Part shown: positions 58,102 through 64,000 of the stretch, piece after piece
How the letters are laid out: each line of letters begins with the position of its first letter
Numbering within the stretch: position 1 is the stretch's first letter
Origin: Branchiostoma lanceolatum
Taxonomy: Eukaryota > Chordata > Leptocardii > Amphioxiformes > Branchiostomatidae
Assembly: GCF_035083965.1 (NCBI RefSeq)
Contig: NC_089727.1
Span: 17,210,769-17,274,768 of the forward strand
Direction of reading: 5' to 3'
Length of the DNA stretch: 64,000 nucleotides
The notes under the pieces: model-generated
The model's input: the letters and a program-made list of their open reading frames with translations, nothing else
Databases searched by the model: none
Told to the model about the DNA's origin: nothing
Program-made: the position numbers and the translations under genes

Positions 58102-59160
58102 TATTTCACCTCGTGATACTCACACCTTCCTGGCGAGATTAGCATAAGAAAATGAAAACAAAGTTTTCCTTATAATCATTGTGAGAATGTGGAAGGGAAT
58201 TAAGGGGTAGACCGGCATGTTTAGGCACTTTAGATATTTTGAAATTCACGAAAATGAATGTAAATATGAAATATTACTCGCATCAAACAAAGCATACCTG
58301 TACCACTCACTGTTACAGCGGTTTTATTTAGCCTCCACCAGGGCCTCCTACGGGCGTATAGATCGTAGAATTCGGCAGAAAAGGGAACACTTGGCCAGTA
58401 GAGTCAGTCCACAGTGAATATCACATTTCGCCCGTGTAGGAGCCTGCAAATGAAACCCTGGCAAATATTCTTCCTATAGCCAGCGTAGTTAGACTGGTAG
58501 AGGTTAGGTTTTATTTGCCATTCAAAAATTTTAAGAATCTAATTTGGGCCTGATCTGCACATTTTTTTGGTTGTGTGTGCTTTTTGCACCTGTAACTCAA
58601 GCTTCTCTTGGTGTATTGCTATGGGATTTTGTTTGTCTGTAGGTATTGACGTGCCGATAAAATTGGTGATTTGGGGCCCCCTACCAGCTTTTACAGTTAC
58701 TGCAGCATCATAAGTCAGCCCCTCTCCCCTTCGCTGCCGGTCACCTCTCGGGCTGGAAGTCCTCCGGTGCGCTATTTGCGGTATCGGCGGGCTTGGAGCT
58801 CTAGGCCGCCGATAGCCTGGTCCCAGTCTCTGGGGGTCGGCTTAGGGGTGTTTTACCGGGCCCAGTCTGCTTATGATTGAGCCTTTTCTGTCACCCAAGC
58901 TGCCATATAGAATTTCGCAACCATTCTTTAGCTGCCATAGACAGTTTCTCCGCCGGCTTAGGGGGCGAAGTAATTTAATCCAAGGCCGTAAACCCACACC
59001 CCGAGCGGGCTAAGCTGTCTGGGCGGGCGATGATCCCTCCCAACGCCGTAGAGATATCGATGAGCCCCCGATGGTACGTTTTCCAGGCTAGGCCGCCGAA
59101 GGAATTGGCTAGAAGGAACCGGCTAAAAGGAACCGGCTAAAAGGCCCGATAAACAGTCTG
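58102..59160. other. GC-rich repeat-like stretch
   Basis: Positions about 58660-59160 are GC-rich, with repeated GGCCGCCGA and GCCTGGTCCCAG-like words and three tandem copies of an AAGGAACCGGCTAA-type 14-mer at about 59098-59146. It is probably a non-autonomous element; ends were not defined. Confidence 0.4.
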
Positions 59161-59520
59161 GTTCCCAGGGTAACCATATCCCACTACGCCTTAGTTAGGA
59201 ATAAATCGTCCCCAACTTGTTGCTTTGGTCATTTCTTCACCAAATATGATACATATTTCTACTTTGAACTCAAATCATACACGTAATATAAACACAGCAT
59301 TTGAATTTTGATCAAGTTATATTTCGAAACAACGAAAAAAGATCGAAATTAAATAAAAGTGAACTAAAAAGCAATCATAATGACACATCTAAACAATTTA
59401 CCAGCATATTGCATAAGGTGCTTACGCTAAAGACGCCACAAAACGATCCTCTATATCGTGCAGCCAAGACAATGCAATGTCAAGAAATAATCACAGCCAC
59501 TTCGAGCTATTTGTTAACTT
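59161..59520. repeat. local duplication, left copy
   Basis: This matches about 60331-60690 in direct orientation with scattered differences (shared words CCCAACTTGTTGC, TCTACTTTGAACTCAAAT, ACACATCTAAACAATT). Confidence 0.75.
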
Positions 59521-59524
59521 CCAG

Positions 59525-59822
59525 GGGCGTGTCTCCGGTAATTGACCTGTCACGAGCTATATTACGTGTAACACGTGAGATCTATCATGGGGGATTTATT
59601 TTTGCATCAAGTATGGCATCAGTCATTTATTCAATTGACTATCTCTTGTCGTATTTCTGTTCTACTCTGTGTATTTGTGGTCGGGACTTGCGCCATACGC
59701 CAGTTTGTAAAATCGTCAGAATCATTTTGGGGCCGTGTGGAACAGTTTCACGAGATCTGTGTGCAAAAACTTGCTCACTTATTAATATTAAACCCTTCTT
59801 AACTTGCCGGGGATGTCTAATA
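59525..59822 (+). repeat. 320 bp-class repeat unit, copy 1
   Basis: Shares GTGTAACACGTGAG, GACTATCTCTTGTCGTATTT and TCATTTTGGGGCCGTGTGGA with the tandem units at 62590-63576. A partial inverted copy lies at 60021-60140. Confidence 0.75.
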
Positions 59823-60020
59823 TAGTATACACACAATGAAAAGGTTTGATATGTAGCCAAACCGAACACTGGCTCATTCAGACATAGTTACAGGTACGTT
59901 TACAACGCCGAGCTGCCATCCGAAGTATCTTATATTGGTTTGGCTACATATTAACCCTTTTAATGTGTGCAGGTCAATTACCAGGAGAGATCCTCCTGCA
60001 AGTCATCAAGGGTTGAATAT

Positions 60021-60140
60021 CAAAGCGGCAGGTTTTGCACACGGTTCTCGTGAACCTTTTCCACACGGCCCCAAAATGATTCTGACAATTTTACAAACTG
60101 GCGCGAAACTTGTCTGAAGCATGGCGCAAGTGACAACTAC
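60021..60140 (-). repeat. 320 bp-class repeat unit, partial inverted copy
   Basis: The reverse complement carries the TCATTTTGGGGCCGTGTGGA word and the neighbouring GCCATGCTTCAGACAAGTTT. Confidence 0.7.
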
Positions 60141-60330
60141 AGTGCGGAGTCTAACCTCCATCGCAGGCTCGAACGGGTAACTGTTTATATAGTGTTACTG
60201 ACACGCATTAGATAGTGATTACCACACTGACTCCAAATGGATAAATCAATAACCCCCCCCCCCCATACTCATGTCACGCTAAATACAATGGATAATGCCC
60301 TACACATTATGCACTATATTTCAAAGTCCA

Positions 60331-60950
60331 GGTTCCAACCATATCCCGCTACGCCCTAGGCCTAGCTAGAAATGGACCGTGCCCAACTTGTTGCCTTGAT
60401 CATGTCCTCACCATGTATATTTCTACTTTGAACTCAAATAATACACGTAAAAACATTTGAATTTTGATCAAGTTTTATTTAGAAACAGCAAACAAAGAGC
60501 AAACTTAGATGAAAGTGAACTACAGAGGAATCTCTATTACACATCTAAACAATTCACCAGCATATTATATATAATACATAAGGTGCTTACGTTAAAGGTG
60601 TCACAAAACGATCCCCTATAGCATCTACTCAAGACTATACAATGTCAAGAAATAATCATAACCACTTCCAGCTATTTGTTAACACATTTGTTAGATCAAT
60701 CATGGTAATCATGCTAAAAATAGGACAAAGTCTTCTACACGTCAAGGCAATCATATATACGGTTGATCACTATACATACTGCTAAATATACTGCTATATA
60801 TATACTGATAATTATAGCCACTTCCAGCTATTTGTTTACACATTTGTTATATCAATCAGGGTAATTGTGGCCAAGCATGCTAAAAATTGAACAAAGTCTT
60901 CTACAGGTGAAGGCAAATATGTATATACTGTTGATCACTACAACATGTTA
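60331..60950. repeat. local duplication, right copy, plus a further tandem unit
   Basis: 60331-60690 copies 59161-59520. In addition, about 60655-60780 is repeated at about 60812-60950 (CCACTTCCAGCTATTTGTT through GTTGATCACTA). Confidence 0.75.
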
Positions 60951-61245
60951 TCTAAAAAGCAGTCATGCTTCCTGTGCGTAGAGCTCAAAGTAGCTGCCCC
61001 TCGACATGTAAAACAATTATACTGATATCATGATATAGAAATAACCTCTTGATTAAAGATTAGTCAATTATAAAATGTACACCTTTACTCAATACATGAA
61101 TATCATTATAGCACTATTTGTGAAAAAATTGTGAAAAATTTGTGAACATTTTTTGATCAATTTTTGAAAAATTTTGAAAATTTTTTGAAAACTTGGCCAT
61201 TGGGTAAAAGATTTCGTTTAGATAATTCATTGGCACCTGCTTAAG

Positions 61246-61451
61246 GCTAGGGTCACATTTCCAAGCCGGGGCCCTACCCGGCTGTTCGAGAAAACAAAGA
61301 ATAAAAAATGCATATCAAAAATATACATGACGTATGGTAAGGAGTAATTTTTAAGTTTAAGTTTTGTGTGTTTCGTTGTCTTTTATATGAAAGTTTTCGT
61401 TCCCACAAGCTGCCCGGCCGGGCCCCGGTTTGGAAATGTGACCCTCGCATA
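61246..61451. mobile_element. hairpin MITE next to the ZIP transporter 3' end
   Basis: The inverted ends share AGGGTCACATTTCCAA and TTGGAAATGTGACCCT, continuing into CCGGGGCCC words. It lies just downstream of the transporter stop codon and may be in its 3' untranslated region. Confidence 0.7.
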
Positions 61452-61492
61452 ATGCGAATGCCATCCACTATGAACTAAACCCATTGTCCTTT

Positions 61493-62509
61493 TCAGTGAT
61501 CACCATGCGGCAGGAAAGTCAACCCTGCGATGAGGGCGAATCCGATGAAGACAGACAGCACATTTAGCAAATTGCTAGTTTTGCTTTTCATGTCGCTGGC
61601 CAGAACCTCCATGAAAGTGACATGTACCAGAGTTCCCGTAGCCACCCCCTGTAAAATACCGGTGACGAGACCGCCGGCGTCCGTTTTGGTTACCACGAGA
61701 CCGATGCCCTGTCCTATAGGACCCGATGTGCTGAAAACTACGCATGTCACGATCTTATAGGGCCATGACAGGGGACCGGCTGCGACGTTTAGCCCAAGAC
61801 TTAGGGCTATGATGCATTTGTGGACGACAACTACGAAGAACAGCCACAGGAGATCTGCTTGTGTGGGTTGGAGACCGATTGCTACCCCTTCTAACGCCCC
61901 ATGAACGCTTAAAGCGACTAGAAGCAGAATTGTGTGCACCTCACTCATACCGGAACTGTCCTTATGTGAGACCACAGAACTGTCCGATGGCTCTGTGGTT
62001 TGTTCATCTTCCGAAGGTTTGATGGTCCCGTTGTCCGTTTTACTGGATTCCTCCCTCATCTCCTCTATCTCTATCACGTTCTCATCATGTGCATACGCCT
62101 CATTGCTGTGATATTCTCGACGTCGATATCGATCCTGACGCTCGTCTTGGGCCGAACTTTGCTCTTGGGGTGAGCAATGGGGTGTCAAACCGTCGATCAG
62201 GTGAACGATTAAAAACCCGAGGCACGTCACCGCTTCCGCCATGGGGTAGTGGTGTAAGATCTCGATTCCGTATCCGTGCAGGATCTCAAGGTCCTCCCTG
62301 ACTTCTGGCAGCAGGTGAAGAAAATATGTTGCAAGTAAAACTCCCCCAACGAAGCTGTTGACATTGCTAAGAAAGCGAGACTTGAGTGTGTTGCTTAGCG
62401 TTGTCACTTTGGACGCCCTCCGTGCCAGCGCCAGTGGGATCAAGGACGACGCCAAACATGAAAATAGAAGTCCGAACAACGTCAGAACTTGTACGTAGAT
62501 CAGGTCCAT
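61493..62509 (-). CDS. ZIP family zinc transporter (SLC39A1/2/3-like)
   Basis: A single coding exon of 338 residues starting MDLIYVQVLTLFGLL. Eight hydrophobic segments fit the ZIP fold: three before and five after a long polar, Glu-rich cytosolic loop (about residues 115-190). Transmembrane helix 4 carries HGALEGVAIGLQ and helix 5 VHKCIIALSLG, which match the HxxxEG and HK metal-site motifs of ZIP subfamily II (SLC39A1-3). The loop is His-poor compared with many ZIPs. ZIPs move zinc, and sometimes iron or manganese, into the cytosol. Length matches vertebrate ZIP1/ZIP3 (about 310-325). The coding part lacks introns, unlike most genes here; the frame is intact and looks functional. Confidence 0.92.
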   Translation of the reverse strand: MDLIYVQVLTLFGLLFSCLASSLIPLALARRASKVTTLSNTLKSRFLSNVNSFVGGVLLATYFLHLLPEVREDLEILHGYGIEILHHYPMAEAVTCLGFLIVHLIDGLTPHCSPQEQSSAQDERQDRYRRREYHSNEAYAHDENVIEIEEMREESSKTDNGTIKPSEDEQTTEPSDSSVVSHKDSSGMSEVHTILLLVALSVHGALEGVAIGLQPTQADLLWLFFVVVVHKCIIALSLGLNVAAGPLSWPYKIVTCVVFSTSGPIGQGIGLVVTKTDAGGLVTGILQGVATGTLVHVTFMEVLASDMKSKTSNLLNVLSVFIGFALIAGLTFLPHGDH

Positions 62510-62589
62510 CCTTCAGGGTAGCTAGACAAGTTTGATATGAACTTATGAGGTAACTAGGCCAGCGTTGATTAAGGCACCGTCTCGGCTTA

Positions 62590-63576
62590 AAGATCGTGAG
62601 AGAGTGGGTCCACTGGCACTATGTCACTAGGTATGTCTGGGACGCTTGTATCACGTGAGAGTTATTATGGGTCATTTATTTCGGCAGAAAGTGTTGCAAC
62701 AGTCACTTTAAATTGACTATCTCTTGTCGTATTTTTGTTTTACTCTCTGTATTTGTGGTCGGCACATGCGCCATGCTACAGACAAGTTTCGCGCCAGTTT
62801 GTAAACTCGTCAGAATCATTTTGGGGCCGTGTGGTACAGGTACACTAGAGCCGTGTGCAAAACCTGCCCTTCTTGACGGGCGTGTCTCCAGGTAATCAGA
62901 CCGTAAAGGTAAACAGCGTCTCTGTAAGGACTTTGTCAAGCGGCACTGTGTCACGAGGCATGTTACGTGTAACACGTGAGCTAGGTCAATCATGGGGCAT
63001 ATATTTCTGCAGAAAGTATGGCTTCAGTCACTTTCAATTGGCTAACTCTTGCCATATTTCTGTTCCACACTATGTATCTCTGGTCGGCACTTGCGCCATG
63101 CTCCAGACAAGTTTCACGCCAGTTGGTAAAATTGTCAGACTCATTTTGGGGCCGTGTGGAACAGGTACACTAGAGCCGTGTGCAAAACCTGCCGCTCATG
63201 AATATTCAACACCTGTTAACCTGAAAGGGAATGTCTCCGGGTCATTGACCTGTACACAGTGTAAGCACACAGTCAGAGCTTTTCGACGAGGACTTTGTCA
63301 GGCAGACTTAGCACTGTGTTACGAGGTAAAGTACCCGTAACATGTGAGGTCTACCATGGGATATTTATCCTTACAGAAAGTATGGCATCAGTCACTTAGA
63401 TTCAGTGACTAATGACTATTAAACTCGTGTCGCATTTCTGTTCTGTTATCTGTGGTTGACACTTGCGCCATGTTCTAGACAAGTTTCTCGCCAGTTTGTA
63501 AAATCGTCTGAATCTTTTTGGGGCCGTGTGGAAAAGGTTCACGAGAGCCGTGTGCAAGACAGGAACTATCAGACGT
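62590..63576 (+). repeat. tandem array of about 320 bp units upstream of the ZIP gene
   Basis: Three consecutive units (about 62590-62900, 62925-63245 and 63285-63576) each run from a GTCACGAGG and CACGTGAG-type start through TTTCTG(T/C)TCT-type and TTGCGCCATG words to TTTTGGGGCCGTGTGGA and CCGTGTGCAAAAC. They begin about 80 bases upstream of the transporter start codon. Confidence 0.8.
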
Positions 63577-64000
63577 GACACCGTAGCAGTTTTCATTGGT
63601 CATGTAGTATTTTAGAAAACACCCCTATTACCATGTTCTTGTGTTTCAGGTCATCCATGTTCCTCTCAGCTGCATTGGTAACTCAGGGCTGTTGATTCCA
63701 TGGCCGTAGCCAGGATTTTGATGGGGGGGGGGGGGGGGTCTTGTTAATGCTTAAGGGACCAAGGGGGTTCCGGGGATATGTCCCCCCCCCGGAAATTAAA
63801 AAAAATTGAACCTCCTGACATGGCATTTCCTGTGTCTTTGAGAGGATTTCAAAGAAAGAAATCAGAGACAAAGTTAGCTTTTTTTCTAGGATTCCAGCTC
63901 TGCTGGTGATACAAATATGTCCACCTTGAAAAACAACAACATTGGACGTTAAAAAGTGGACCCTCGAACGTTTCAAATTCTAATAATTGAACCTTTTGAA
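63577..64000. other. non-coding right edge
   Basis: A G run at 63722-63738 and a C run near 63781-63790 flank a short low-complexity area. No exon is supported. Confidence 0.5.

Noticed and set aside
62089-62301. Plus-strand frame inside the ZIP transporter
   Set aside because: Antisense shadow of the transporter coding exon.

Overview
The window looks like nuclear DNA from an invertebrate chordate, most probably an amphioxus (Branchiostoma-like). The basis is intron-rich genes with short exons in strict phase, lineage-style families (discoidin and LRR receptors with tyrosine-rich tails, interferon-inducible-type GTPases), and dense small DNA transposons and LINE fragments. The species is an inference. 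All gene models were built by hand from splice sites, phase and paralogue comparison.

Region 1 (about 0.1-17 kb) is a minus-strand tandem family of type I membrane receptors: signal peptide, F5/8 type C (discoidin) domain, Thr-rich stalk, one membrane helix and a cytoplasmic tail with repeated VDNxxY tyrosine motifs. One copy is complete (10481-14562). A second (4183-9555) has its discoidin exon split by a 2.8 kb Harbinger-type transposon and lacks other exons. A third is only a stalk exon at the left edge. The upstream block exists three times, each with a PU.1/ETS-like word. An orphan tail exon with YEN-type motifs lies at 16686-17126.

Region 2 (19.6-46.4 kb) is a cluster of P-loop GTPases resembling vertebrate IFI44/IFI44L. 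There are four gene models (23536-25809 minus, 26848-30261 minus, 31895-35509 plus, 37910-42266 minus) and one truncated copy (46219-46392). The fullest form has a charged coiled N-terminus, a GTPase domain and a C-terminal helical domain carrying a W-[DA]-[DE]-[VI] signature. A RING-finger gene (42493-44244), head to head with one GTPase, uses the same C-terminal domain on homologous exons in the same phase. A shared promoter-type element precedes three loci. An unfamiliar 581-residue protein with a recent internal duplication (19639-21772) sits at the left edge of the cluster.

Region 3 (48.6-51.4 kb) is a single-coding-exon LRR receptor with a long tail of SH3-type polyproline and LYE[DG]VD repeats; a stop codon ends it inside the last repeat. 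Region 4 (52-60 kb) has no genes and holds a segmental duplication, two nested LINE fragments and other repeats. Region 5 (61.5-63.6 kb) has an intronless-coding ZIP zinc transporter whose 5' flank is a tandem array of about 320 bp units.

Taken together the window reads as a receptor and cytosolic-GTPase neighbourhood of innate-immunity type, shaped by local duplication, exon loss and module exchange, next to one housekeeping transporter. The immune role is inferred from family resemblance only.
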